Of a stretch of 64,000 bases of DNA, positions 1 to 9,400 are shown in pieces; the first letter of the stretch is position 1; each line of letters begins with the position of its first letter. The position numbers and the translations under genes are program-made. The stretch comes from Rhodothermales bacterium (GTDB taxonomy: Bacteria; Bacteroidota; Rhodothermia; Rhodothermales; Bin80), in contig OX638318.1 of the NCBI GenBank assembly GCA_951812585.1, positions 3,104,810 to 3,168,809 on the forward strand. The letters are read 5' to 3'. The notes beneath the pieces were generated by a model. That model saw nothing but the letters and a program-made list of their open reading frames with translations. It had not been told where the DNA came from and ran no database searches.

Positions 1-1
1 C

Positions 2-355
2 ATCTTTGCGGGTGCGGCGATGACCGGCACGTTTTGGCTGATCATGATCGGCATCGCGGTGCATGGCATCTGTTACGACTTCTTCTTCGTAACCGGTCAG
101 ATTTACTTGGACAAGAAGACGGCACCCAACATCAGGGGCCAGGTTCAGGGCCTTTTGGTGCTTCTGACGCAAGGCGTTGGCTTTTTTCTGGGCACGATGA
201 TATCCGGCTTCATGGTCAACTCTATTGGCACCAATGCTGAGCTGGAGCTCGGCCAGTGGCGAACATTCTGGCTGGTATTCGCAGGCCTTACCGTGGCTTT
301 CACGCTATTCTTCGCCTTGCTGTTCAAGGATGATGCTGAAGAGGCGCCTGCATGA
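2..355 (+). CDS. MFS permease, nucleoside:H+ symporter-like (5' truncated)
   Basis: The reading frame is open from the first bases of the window, so only the last 117 residues are seen and the true start lies upstream. The visible part has three hydrophobic segments. It contains the HGICYDFFFVTGQIYLDKK stretch typical of the NupG/XapB nucleoside:proton symporter family (Nuc_H_symport), followed by a glycine-rich helix (QGVGFFLGTMISG). The protein ends in a short acidic tail after the last membrane helix, a normal end for this family. Bacteroidota and Planctomycetes often carry such permeases inside carbohydrate loci, and the substrate may be a sugar rather than a nucleoside. The family call is firm; the substrate is inferred only from the neighbourhood. 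Confidence 0.8.
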   Translation: MFAGAAMTGTFWLIMIGIAVHGICYDFFFVTGQIYLDKKTAPNIRGQVQGLLVLLTQGVGFFLGTMISGFMVNSIGTNAELELGQWRTFWLVFAGLTVAFTLFFALLFKDDAEEAPA

Positions 356-621
356 TGCAGGTCTGGCGGGACGCGCCCGAACCCTTGACACCGTTATTGC
401 TTGGCCAGGGAGCCAGTGATTCGATTCCAGCCTGTTGCCACCAGTCTGCGGGATCATTGCGCCTGTTCGTTCGACCCGCCTGAGCGACGATGGCGACTTT
501 TAAAGCGACCTGTTTCGCCGGTGCAGCGAGGAACGCAAGGGACCACATGCACACGCTGAATCGGCCACGCAAGGACGACGGTTCCGATTCCGCTATCAGG
601 AGCTTGGCCACACTGCCAAGA

Positions 622-1065
622 CTATCGGACGAAATCGTACACGAGATGCTCTTCGGGCACGCCCTCGATTTTTAGAATAACTCTGCCCGGACCGGGTCCG
701 TAGAACTGCTGGTAGCGCGTTCTGATCAAGTCGAGCTCGAAGACGCGGGAATCGGTCAGCCAGGCCTCGCAGATATCGTCGTTGGCATTGTGGGCGAGTT
801 CCGCCGAGAGTTGCACCGGATCCGACTCTCTGAACGACGACGAAATCACGAGCGTGAAGGCGTGGTCCCGGCAACCGCCGGAATACGAAACTTCGAGTAC
901 CAACTGATTTCCTTCGATGGCGGCCGAATTAACGACAAAGGGATCGTTTCCCCAGTTGCGGTCATCGACTACCACGACGTTGGCTTCCCGGACATTCGGC
1001 TCCAGCGCAGACTCGTTGCAGCCCAAACCGGCTAGGAATCCGAGAACGAGTACAACCGAGGGCAT
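622..1065 (-). CDS. Small lipoprotein of unknown function
   Basis: A 147-residue secreted lipoprotein. The signal peptide MPSVVLVLGFLAGLGC ends in a lipobox with Cys16. The start at 1065 is preferred over a longer frame from 1110 because the longer version puts 15 polar residues before the signal peptide, and because a purine-rich GAGGGG lies just before this ATG. The mature part is acidic, with a conserved-looking GGCRDHAFTL segment, a later NDDICEAW segment and a final FELDLI...RVILKIEG strand. The two mature cysteines may form a disulphide. I do not recognise a named domain. It converges on the permease gene with 266 bases between, and is divergent from the DUF1080 lipoprotein at 1580. Confidence 0.7.
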   Translation of the reverse strand: MPSVVLVLGFLAGLGCNESALEPNVREANVVVVDDRNWGNDPFVVNSAAIEGNQLVLEVSYSGGCRDHAFTLVISSSFRESDPVQLSAELAHNANDDICEAWLTDSRVFELDLIRTRYQQFYGPGPGRVILKIEGVPEEHLVYDFVR

Positions 1066-1579
1066 GCCCCTCGTGGCCGATAGCCAAGCAATCGTTGATA
1101 AGGGCGCCATTGATTGCTCTAACGTCTAATCGACCCATTGCGGATTTTGGGTATGCCCACGAGAATAATATACCACCTATTGCCGCGTTACCGAACCTTG
1201 CCCGGCGAGTGGCACGTTTCGATGCCTTGTTCGGTGTCCAGCAAGGCACCTACCGTAGCCCGCACTTCCGCGTAGTGACTTGCTGTCCGGTGGCGCTGGT
1301 TACTTGCTTACCACAATGGGCTTTGGCAATTGCTGCCGCGAGCACGCAGTACAGCCAAATCTTGCCGCGTTCTACCCCTCCAGGGACCTTCCGGTGCGTA
1401 GTCGGCACCACCGGAGGCACCGGTCTGGAGCCACCAGAGGTTGAGCTTGGACAGACAGGTTACGCAGGGCATGCTGAATCAGTCCCACGAAGCGCTGGGC
1501 TGAGCCCCGCAGCACAATGCAAATGCTGCCTATGATCAGGGCATTACGTATACTCCGCACCGAACCAATTCCTAGTCCT
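1066..1579. other. Divergent intergenic region
   Basis: About 510 bases between two divergently transcribed lipoprotein genes. It must hold both promoters, but I cannot assign -33/-7 or -35/-10 boxes with confidence. No coding frame here resembles a protein family; the frames that are open are arginine- and proline-rich and look like shadows. Confidence 0.4.
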
Positions 1580-2305
1580 ATGCAAACGGTAACGGTATTC
1601 ACTATGGTCCTTGTAGTAGCTTTGGCTGCTTGCCAGCGCACGGAAAACATGGATGCCCCAGCGGCTGAGGACGCACAGCCAGATCAGGAAGCGACCGACA
1701 GATGGATTAACCTGACCGCCGACCATTGGCGCGGATATCGGAGCGAAGTTCGACCCTCTGCATGGATGGCCATGGAGGATGGCACGCTGCACTTCTCCCC
1801 TGAGGGTGAGCGCGGGGATATCGTCACGCGCGACGAGTATGACAACTTCGAGCTGGAGCTGGAGTGGAAGATTTCAGAAGGCGGCAATAGCGGGATCATG
1901 TTTCGCGTCAGTGAAGATCACGATTACCCGTGGCGCACGGGCCCTGAGTTTCAGGTGCTGGACGATGACAGCCACCCGGATGCTCTGGAAGGGGAGGACC
2001 GCCTGGCCGGAGCCAACTACGATATGCATGCACCGGAAGCACGTGTACTCAATCCGGTCGGCGAGTGGAACAGCGTACGGATCGTCGTCAACGGTGCCCA
2101 TGTGGAGCACTGGATGAACGGGGTACAGATTGTGTCGTACGTCCTATGGAGCGACGACTGGAAGGAGCGGATTGCCGGCAGCAAATGGATTGATATGCCG
2201 AATTATGGCATGGAGCAATCCGGGCATATCTGCCTTCAGGACCATGGAGACCCGGTCTGGTATCGCAACATCCGCATTCGTCGGCTTATGCCAGCGGACG
2301 CGTAG
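1580..2305 (+). CDS. DUF1080 (3-keto-disaccharide hydrolase-like) lipoprotein
   Basis: A 241-residue lipoprotein with signal peptide and lipobox ALAAC (Cys18). The ATG at 1580 is chosen because the upstream extension to 1517 adds residues ahead of the signal peptide. The mature protein is one DUF1080/LamG-like jelly-roll domain. Its family pattern is visible: FELELEWKISEGGNSGIMFRV, then the GPEFQVLDD strand, WNSVRIVVNG, VEHWMNG and the final SGHICLQDHGDPVWYRNIRIR. Characterised members cleave 3-keto-glycosides; others are only predicted to bind or hydrolyse sugars. It is likely anchored facing the periplasm or on the cell surface. It converges on the PQQ dehydrogenase gene with a single base between the stop codons. 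A second DUF1080 domain occurs in the large protein at 6459-9971. Confidence 0.88.
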   Translation: MQTVTVFTMVLVVALAACQRTENMDAPAAEDAQPDQEATDRWINLTADHWRGYRSEVRPSAWMAMEDGTLHFSPEGERGDIVTRDEYDNFELELEWKISEGGNSGIMFRVSEDHDYPWRTGPEFQVLDDDSHPDALEGEDRLAGANYDMHAPEARVLNPVGEWNSVRIVVNGAHVEHWMNGVQIVSYVLWSDDWKERIAGSKWIDMPNYGMEQSGHICLQDHGDPVWYRNIRIRRLMPADA

Positions 2306-2306
2306 G

Positions 2307-4445
2307 CTATTGCGGCAAGGCGAACGCCATGTAAGTGTCGCCTGACTTCGTACCCATCTTGCCGCCGCCCGCGGCGATGACGACATACTGACGCCCATAT
2401 ACGGCATACGTTGCCGGCGTAGCGTAGCCGCCCGCAGGCAGCTGCGTTTCCCAGAGCACCGCACCCGTGTGCTTGTCAAACGCACGGAAACGCTCGTCCT
2501 TGGAGGCCGCGATGAAAAGCAATCCCCCTGCGGTAACGACCGGCCCGCCGTAGTTCTCGGTGCCCGTGATTGGAATGCCGCGCGCGGTGAGCGTATCAAA
2601 TTCCCCAAGTGGCACCGACCACACAATCTCGCCTGCACTGAGGTCTATGGCATTCAACGTGCCCCATGGCGGCTTGACAGCCGGGTACCCTTCCTCGTCA
2701 AAGAAGCGGTTGTATCCCGTATGACCATAGGGGCTGCCTGCAAAAGCAGTACTCAGTCGACTGGGCAGGTCGCCTGACGCTGGAGCACCCACAGCTTCGC
2801 CGAACAGGAAGTTCGTAATGCTTTCAACCTCCTGACTGGTCAGAAACCCGAAGGATGGCATAAAGCCCTTGCCACGTGCAATCTGGTCTGCTACTTCGTC
2901 AAAGGAAAAGCGATCTTCGAGTCCCAAAAGGGCCGGGGAGGATTGATCGGTGTTGCCCTCCCGGTTGCGGCCGTGGCAACCCGCGCAATAGCGTGCGTAC
3001 AGCCCGCTGCCGGTAGCAGCGCTATCAGGGTTCAGCGGCACCATGGTCAGTATCCACGGCATCTCGTTGCTGTTGACGTAAAGCATCCCCGTGGTGGGGT
3101 CGTAGCCGGAGCCGCCCCATTCTGCACCACCATCAAAGCCCGGGTAGATCATGGTGCCTTGTGTGCTCGGAGGCACAAACTGCCCGTCAGACCGCGCGGT
3201 GCGAAAGATCTCCGTGACGTACCGCGTCGCGGCTGGCGAGATGTCAGTAATGTCCTGTTCGCCGAAGTACTGCCGCGCAAAGGGCGGCGGGGCAGTGGGA
3301 ATAGGCTGCGTCGGCCATGACTCTTCTCCCAGAAGATCGCTAGGCGGAAAGGGACGCTCTTCAATTGGGAAGAGCGGTTCTCCTGTTTCCCGATCAAACA
3401 CAAACACGTATCCGCTCTTGGTGGCAATGGCTACCGCATCAATCTGCTGCCCCGCTCGCTCGACCGTGACAAGGTTGGGCGGGGAGGGAAGGTCACGATC
3501 CCAGATGTCATGGTGTACGGTCTGATAATGCCAGAGGCGTTCCCCTGTAGCTGCGTCCAGGGCCAACAGACTATTGGCGAAGAGATTCTCCCCTTTTCTG
3601 TTGCCGCCCCAGAAGTCGAATGCAGCCGATCCGGTCGGCAGGTATACTATGCCACGCGATTTATCCAGGGCAAGACCCGTCCATGCATTGGCTCCCCCGA
3701 TATGCTCATAGGCATCTTCCGGCCAGGTGTCATAGCCAAACTCTCCAGGATGCGGAATAGTGTGAAAGATCCATTCCATGGCCCCCGTGCGTACATCGTA
3801 TGCCCGGATGTGGCCGGGTGCGCTTTGCGGCCCCTCCGACACCTGGGATCCCTGGATCAGTAGGTTTTCATAGATGATGCCGGGCGTGCGCGCCCCGACC
3901 GCAAGACCGCTTACATCGCGCCCAAGCCCTTCGCGCAGGCCAACCGATCCCTGATCTCCAAAAGACGTAATGGGTGTCCCGGTTTCCGCGTCAACAGCAA
4001 AGAGTCGCGCGCCTGCGGTGAAAAGGATTCTGGGCCTGTGGCTACGGTCACCCTTCCAGTAGGAGACTCCGCGCAGAATGGACGGACCTTCGGCAACGGC
4101 TCCAGCGGCGAAGGGGTCAAACGTCCAGAGTGGCTCCCCCGTAGCGGCGTTCAGCGCAAAGATTTTGATTCGCGGTGAAACGCCGTAGAGGACATCGTCC
4201 ACGATGATGGGGTTACACTGAATCTGTGTGCGCCCGGTGGTATCGGCATCACCGGCAGCATAGGTCCACGCAACTTCCAGGCTGCCCACATTGTCGCGAT
4301 TGATTTGATCCAGGGAGGAGTAATGGCTGCTGCTGTGGTCCCCCAAGTAAACGGACCACGACTCGTAGGAGTCCGCATCCTGACGGGGCGCGCACGCAGA
4401 CAGCAGCAACAGCGCCAAAGCGCCGCACAACGGTTTGTAGGTCAT
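2307..4445 (-). CDS. PQQ-dependent quinohaemoprotein dehydrogenase (lipoprotein)
   Basis: A 712-residue membrane-anchored quinoprotein that should oxidise an alcohol or aldose in the periplasm. ATG 4445 is chosen; the longer frame begins with TTG and adds nine residues. The lipobox is LLSAC (Cys18). The first ~465 residues are PQQ propeller blades with repeated tryptophan-docking motifs (ALNAATGEPLW, ALDAATGERLW). A cytochrome c domain with one CAGCH haem site (residues 487-491) follows, with a likely axial Met in GFMPSFG near residue 529. The last blades lie after the haem domain and end with GGGKMGTKSGDTYMAFALP. A haem domain set between blades is known in the Planctomycetes/Bacteroidota branch of this family. 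Electrons would pass to the haem and then to a periplasmic carrier, perhaps the cytochrome at 5947. The natural substrate is not evident. Confidence 0.9.
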   Translation of the reverse strand: MTYKPLCGALALLLLSACAPRQDADSYESWSVYLGDHSSSHYSSLDQINRDNVGSLEVAWTYAAGDADTTGRTQIQCNPIIVDDVLYGVSPRIKIFALNAATGEPLWTFDPFAAGAVAEGPSILRGVSYWKGDRSHRPRILFTAGARLFAVDAETGTPITSFGDQGSVGLREGLGRDVSGLAVGARTPGIIYENLLIQGSQVSEGPQSAPGHIRAYDVRTGAMEWIFHTIPHPGEFGYDTWPEDAYEHIGGANAWTGLALDKSRGIVYLPTGSAAFDFWGGNRKGENLFANSLLALDAATGERLWHYQTVHHDIWDRDLPSPPNLVTVERAGQQIDAVAIATKSGYVFVFDRETGEPLFPIEERPFPPSDLLGEESWPTQPIPTAPPPFARQYFGEQDITDISPAATRYVTEIFRTARSDGQFVPPSTQGTMIYPGFDGGAEWGGSGYDPTTGMLYVNSNEMPWILTMVPLNPDSAATGSGLYARYCAGCHGRNREGNTDQSSPALLGLEDRFSFDEVADQIARGKGFMPSFGFLTSQEVESITNFLFGEAVGAPASGDLPSRLSTAFAGSPYGHTGYNRFFDEEGYPAVKPPWGTLNAIDLSAGEIVWSVPLGEFDTLTARGIPITGTENYGGPVVTAGGLLFIAASKDERFRAFDKHTGAVLWETQLPAGGYATPATYAVYGRQYVVIAAGGGKMGTKSGDTYMAFALPQ

Positions 4446-4921
4446 ACGAATAAGCCATTTCACTGAAGGCAAGATACCAACGCCATGCTAATGCGCACGG
4501 CCGGGGCCCGGTAAATGGACACGGCTGCTGCGAGCCCATACCATGCCGTATCATGCCGCGAATCACGAAGTTGCGCCAGTGCGTTCACCCCTGCTCTCGT
4601 TGGCTAGGGTAACGGTTTAGCAAATGGAAACAACTAAGGCGCACGTTAGACCATTCCGCGCTTAATGCAGACATAGTACTGAAACGGAGTTCTTACCTAC
4701 CGATTGATGCCGTCGGCGAGGCGCCTTCAAGCTGCTGCGAGGCACTGCATCTCGATGGATTTCCGTGCCGAAGCTAGGCATTTGCGTTTCCAAACCACCG
4801 CTTGCTGCCGCCGACTAAATACTCCAGAAGGCGAAAATCAGCATTTGCGTTCACAAACCGCGAACCAATGCCTTCAAACCCTCGAGTTTATGGCGATTCA
4901 AAGCCCTGGTGATTTATCCGG
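4446..4921. other. Intergenic region upstream of the PQQ dehydrogenase
   Basis: This 476-base stretch separates the end of the SMP-30 gene from the start of the PQQ dehydrogenase gene. It is the only place for a dedicated promoter of the latter. It contains a spaced direct repeat (annotated separately) and no credible coding frame. Confidence 0.5.
4778..4859. repeat. Two-copy 19-bp direct repeat, possible regulator sites
   Basis: GCATTTGCGTTTCCAAACC at 4778-4796 recurs as GCATTTGCGTTCACAAACC at 4841-4859 (17 of 19 identical, start-to-start spacing 63 bases, about six helical turns). The first copy contains the short palindrome GTTTCCAAAC. The repeats lie about 330-415 bases upstream of the PQQ dehydrogenase start, so binding sites for a regulator are possible, but the function is inferred only from position. 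Confidence 0.4.
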
Positions 4922-5950
4922 TTAAACCCGGTCACCCAACGTGCTCAGCCGGATGCTGAGGAGGTACATGTCGGCCGTAATGAAGAGCGTTTCGCCATCG
5001 CCGCCGAAGGCGCAATTACTCGTGGCCTGACCGGTATTCAGTGTGCCAAGGTGCGTACCGTCTGATGCAAAGACGAGCACGCCGCCTGGGCCAGTGGCGA
5101 ACAGGTTGCCGTGCATATCAACCTTCAACCCGTCGGGGAGGCCGGGGCGGCCTTCGGCTACCAGATGCGAAGCGTCAAAGAAGACACGCCGATTGTGCAG
5201 CAGCCCGTGGTCATCCACATCGTAAACCACCCATATGGGATTTTGTGGATCGGAATTTGCCACATACAACAGGCTCTCGTCGGGCGAAAAAGCTATCCCG
5301 TTCGGGCGCGTAAGCGCGCTGTCCAATAGCGTTACCGTACCGTCCAAGTCCAATCGGTACACACCCTGGAAGTCCAGCTCCTTGGCTGGGTCCTCCATCC
5401 GATGTTCCAGCCCGTACGGAGGATCGGTAAAGTACAAGCGGCCACTGGAGTGGTAAACGAGATCGTTCGGACTATTGAACCGCTTACCATCGTAGCGATC
5501 AGCCAACGTGCGGTACGCTGGCACGGCTGAATCAAGCGCCGCATCTAACCGCGCAATGCGCCGATCACCATGCTGTGCAAGTACAAGCTGTCCTTCGTCA
5601 TCCAGCGCAAGCCCGTTGGATCCTACTTCACCGCCACGAGATGCGGCACCGGTGTAACCGGAGGGCTGCAGATACAACATAAGCCCTTCCGTAGCATGCC
5701 ACCGGTAGATAGCGTTCTCAGGAATATCCGAAAAAAGCAAGGCATCACCGATCCAGACCGGGCCCTCAGACCAGTCGAATCCATCAGCGAGCACCTCAAG
5801 CGCAGCACCATCCGGCACCAGTGCGTCAATCCTGGGGTCCAGGCGCTCAACCTTACCAACCGTGTCATACGGGCCGGATGCTGGGCCGCACATCAGCATC
5901 AGCATGGGCGCCACCAGAATCACTAGGAGTGCAATAAGGAGTCGTCTCAT
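4922..5950 (-). CDS. SMP-30/gluconolactonase-family lactonase
   Basis: A 342-residue exported six-bladed propeller enzyme that should open sugar lactones to aldonic acids using a divalent metal. The N-terminus is a hydrophobic signal that ends in LMLMC, compatible with a lipoprotein. Family marks in order are FDWSEGPVW (metal-binding Glu), NSPNDLVYHSSGRLYFTDPPYG (shown in part), TRPNGIAFSPDE, and GLPDGLKVDMHGNLFATG with the catalytic-loop Asp. The gene starts inside the end of the cytochrome gene (ATGA overlap), so the two are translationally coupled and probably made together. A lactonase beside PQQ-type dehydrogenases fits removal of the lactone product of aldose oxidation. The family is firm; the exact lactone is unknown. 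Confidence 0.88.
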   Translation of the reverse strand: MRRLLIALLVILVAPMLMLMCGPASGPYDTVGKVERLDPRIDALVPDGAALEVLADGFDWSEGPVWIGDALLFSDIPENAIYRWHATEGLMLYLQPSGYTGAASRGGEVGSNGLALDDEGQLVLAQHGDRRIARLDAALDSAVPAYRTLADRYDGKRFNSPNDLVYHSSGRLYFTDPPYGLEHRMEDPAKELDFQGVYRLDLDGTVTLLDSALTRPNGIAFSPDESLLYVANSDPQNPIWVVYDVDDHGLLHNRRVFFDASHLVAEGRPGLPDGLKVDMHGNLFATGPGGVLVFASDGTHLGTLNTGQATSNCAFGGDGETLFITADMYLLSIRLSTLGDRV

Positions 5951-6453
5951 TGGCGCAGAGTAGAGTCGGGCGTGCTGAAAAGGGTGCTAAGCGAGCCAGG
6001 AATGCCTTGATTGGCTCGCTCCATCAACTCCTCAGCAGTCCAAGGCGTGGCGCGGTCAGCCGTTGCCTTGCGCACCAGGGCCACTTGCTGCGCCGTCACA
6101 GCGGACGCATCATTGCCCCAAGCTTCACGTATGTACGTCAACAGCTCGGCTACCTCGTCGTCGCTCAGGAAAGCCTTCCATGGCGGCATGGCGCCAGAAT
6201 ACACCACGCCGTTGACCTTTACCTCACCCATCATGCCGTCCAAAACCAGGCGGATGAGTCGTCCCCGGTCACCGCGCACCCAGTCGGTTTCCACAAGGGG
6301 AGGGAAGACCCCGGCAATGCCCATGCCATCAACCTGGTGGCACGACATGCAACGGGACAGGTAGATCGCTTCGCCGTCGCTCCCGGGGGCCGCCATGAAA
6401 GCGCCCGAAGCAAGTGCTGCCGCGAGTAATCCCGCAACCAGTTTTCCGCGCAT
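5947..6453 (-). CDS. Periplasmic mono-haem cytochrome c
   Basis: A 168-residue exported cytochrome. The signal peptide spans residues 1-22, then a class I cytochrome fold with one haem site CMSCH (SRCMSCHQVDG) and a probable axial Met in YSGAMPPWKAFLSDDEV. This is the standard arrangement of small cytochromes that serve sugar or alcohol dehydrogenases. After the fold there is an extra ~55-residue charged helical tail (TAQQVALVRKATADR...) with no known match. The gene sits five bases downstream of the large DUF1080-ThuA-dehydrogenase gene and overlaps the lactonase gene by four bases. It is the obvious electron acceptor for the encoded dehydrogenases. Confidence 0.88.
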   Translation of the reverse strand: MRGKLVAGLLAAALASGAFMAAPGSDGEAIYLSRCMSCHQVDGMGIAGVFPPLVETDWVRGDRGRLIRLVLDGMMGEVKVNGVVYSGAMPPWKAFLSDDEVAELLTYIREAWGNDASAVTAQQVALVRKATADRATPWTAEELMERANQGIPGSLSTLFSTPDSTLRQ

Positions 6454-6458
6454 GAGGC

Positions 6459-9400
6459 CTAGTGGTCGGGTGAGTCGATAGCAGGAATCTCCACCATTCT
6501 GGTGATGATTCGAACCTCGCCGCGCGCATCGGTTACAGTCAACTGGGCGTGGTAGGTTCCAGATCCATCGTAGGTATGCTCGGCTACGCGACTGCTGCTG
6601 CTCGCGCCATCGCCGAAGTCCCAGTGAAATGATAACAGATCGAGATCAGGATCATAGATGTCCATGCCATCAAATCGATAACGCCATCCCTCTTCATGTA
6701 TCACCTTAGCATCACCCAAGGGTGGACGATTATGCTCGATCCATCGATAGCGCGTGACCTGTGCATCGGGCCCCGCATCCCAGAACCCATCGAATTCAGC
6801 CAGATAGATGCTGCCGTCAGGGCCTTGCTCCATGGAAATGGGCGAAGTCGCCCGGAGCCGATCAAACGTCTTAATGTTGACCAGGCGCGTAGCGGGCATG
6901 GAGATCTGGGGCACGTCAAACCGCATATCACTTTCGCGATCATTCTCAAAGGTGCCTTCTACCAACTCACCGTACTTGATCCAGCGGCGTGCCCAGTCAA
7001 ACACAAACAACTTGTTCTGCATCAGCGCAGGAAAGCCGCCTTCGCCCTCGTGGCGATAGATCGGTCCCACCGTGGCCGAGCGACCGCCACCTTCATACGT
7101 GTATTCCCACATCGGCGGTACATAGCCGGATATCATGTCCGGGGTCCATTCGTTGTAAAAGAGCTTGCCGAGCGTTCGCGGCCACCCAAAATTTTCGCCT
7201 CCCTGGTGCGACACGTTGTATTCGTCGTAATCGTAGGAGGCATCAGGCCCCACGACGCCAATGTACAGAGCGCCGGATTCCGGGTCTACCTTGAACCGAT
7301 ACGGATTGCGAAGGCCGTAAGCATAGATCTCCCAGCGCACACCTGGTTGCCCAAAGAACGGGTTGTCGTGCGGAATTGAGCCATCCCGGTTGATGCGCAG
7401 GATCTTGCCCCGCAGGTCCTGTAGGTTTTGCGCAGAGCGCTCCGAGTCAGCCTGCCGCGCCCAGTGATAGCCCTTGAGGCCGTGGCGCTCCTGGAAGGCC
7501 TCAAGTTCGTCGTCACGGACCTCCCACTCAGGACGCACTTCCGACATGCCTGTATCCCCGGTTGAGATGAACAACGTTGAATCCGTCCCCCACTCCAGAT
7601 CGCCCCCCTGGTGACAGCATGTAGGCTCGGTAGGAACGCGAAGCAGCACCTCTTCCGTATCCTCAAGTATCGCCACACCATTGAAGACGTAACGCGACAG
7701 CTTGTTGATAAAGGTGTGCGGCTCAGCGTAGTACAGGTAGACATACGGGCTCCCGTCGTAGAACTCCGGATCAACTTCTATGCCGTACAAGCCGTGTTCA
7801 ATATTGGTGGGGTCTGTCGTACGCAGGTGGGCAATGAAGAGCATGTCGCCCGTTGCTGCATCGTAGCGATGCACCCTCCCGCGCAGCTCCGCAATCCATA
7901 CGTTTCCGCGCTCATCGACAGCAATATCATCAGGCCACACTTCCTTTGCGATCACTTCCTTGACACGACGCCCGCCGAATGAGGCGTCCGTACGCCCTGC
8001 GGCCAGTCGCAGCCCCTCGACAATATGCGCCTGAAATCCTGGCGTCTTCCAGACATCCGCGAAGTGGCCTAGCTTGGTAACGAAGACGCGGCCACCCTGG
8101 TGTCCACGAATCCACGCGATGGGATAGTCGTTGCGCTCATCGCCGGCCACATCACCGGTGAGCTCCACACTCTCCATGCCGAGCGACATCAATACGCGGC
8201 TTGTCCAGCGTGGGTTTTCATCCAGCACGTAGATCTCGTCCCTGATCCAGAAGTCTTCTCCCCAATGGCGGGTGGCCGGATTGTCGGCGTCCTCTATGGC
8301 GATGCGCACGCTCTGCGTCCACGGATGCGAGTCGAACAGCCCGCCACCGACCATCTCGCGGTACTCGGGCCAGTTATAGAAGGCGTCGAGACCCGCATGT
8401 GCCACGGCAATCCCTTTGCCATCTCGCAAAAAGCTCATAATGGCCTCTTGCTGCTCGGGTGCAATTGTGGGCGTGCCCTCTTCCACATCCGCTGCTGCCA
8501 TCACGCCCGTAAAGTCAAGGGTGCCGCCCAAAGCCGATAGCGTGCCCGTCATTTCCGTTCCTCCCCTTTGGGCTTCGGCCCGGATGATGCCGAAGTTGGC
8601 ACCATCAAACGAAAACCGAATGGAATCCTCCGTCTGCACCAGGTCGACAAGCGGCAGCGCGTTGCCTCCAAGCACAATCGTGCTCGCGGTATCGGCAAGG
8701 GATAATGCGGCATCCATCGGGCCTTGCGGCGAGTTGATGGTAAGTGTCCATTCTTCCGGCGGCGGGGCGGTGCGCGTGCCCGTCAGCGCCATCGGCATAT
8801 TCATCACCGTGATGGTACCCGAGATATCATCCCCGCGCATGTGGAGAGCTGCATCCAACCTGCCGGCTCCTTCAATCTCCCAGTGAAACGTCAGCGAATC
8901 GCCCCGCAGGAATACCTCCTCCAGCGCCGCTAAATCTGGAAACAGCCGAAATGCGATGACACCAGTCAGACTGTCCGGATGCCCCGAAAGGGCCAGCGTG
9001 CCATCGAACTCATTGTCCGGAAGCGATAGCATGACATCGTAAGTCGCGTACGATCCTTCAAGGGTCAACACCTCCGGCACAGGCGCACCCTCCGGGCGCT
9101 CGGCGCGCAGCGTACTGTTGGCAAAGAAGAGCACATCGTACTGCTGCAGATTTGTGTGATTGAGCTGCGTAAGGTCTTCGGTCGTGTCGACTCGCAGCTC
9201 CGTAGTCTCAGACAACGCAGTCATTACTTCCTTTTGCGCCGCGATCGCAGCGCCATGGCGAAACGCATGGGTGGTCGTCACCATAAGGACTCGGATCTCG
9301 TCCGCATCGCGAGCCTGTGGGGCCAGCTGTGCCAGACTCATGGAGGCGGCATCCTCCAACGCGCGAATTCGCACATTGCGAAAGGCTACCCGTGAACTGT

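Noticed and set aside
400-480. TTCGATTCC resembling a tRNA T-loop
   Set aside because: No acceptor, D or anticodon arms can be folded around it.
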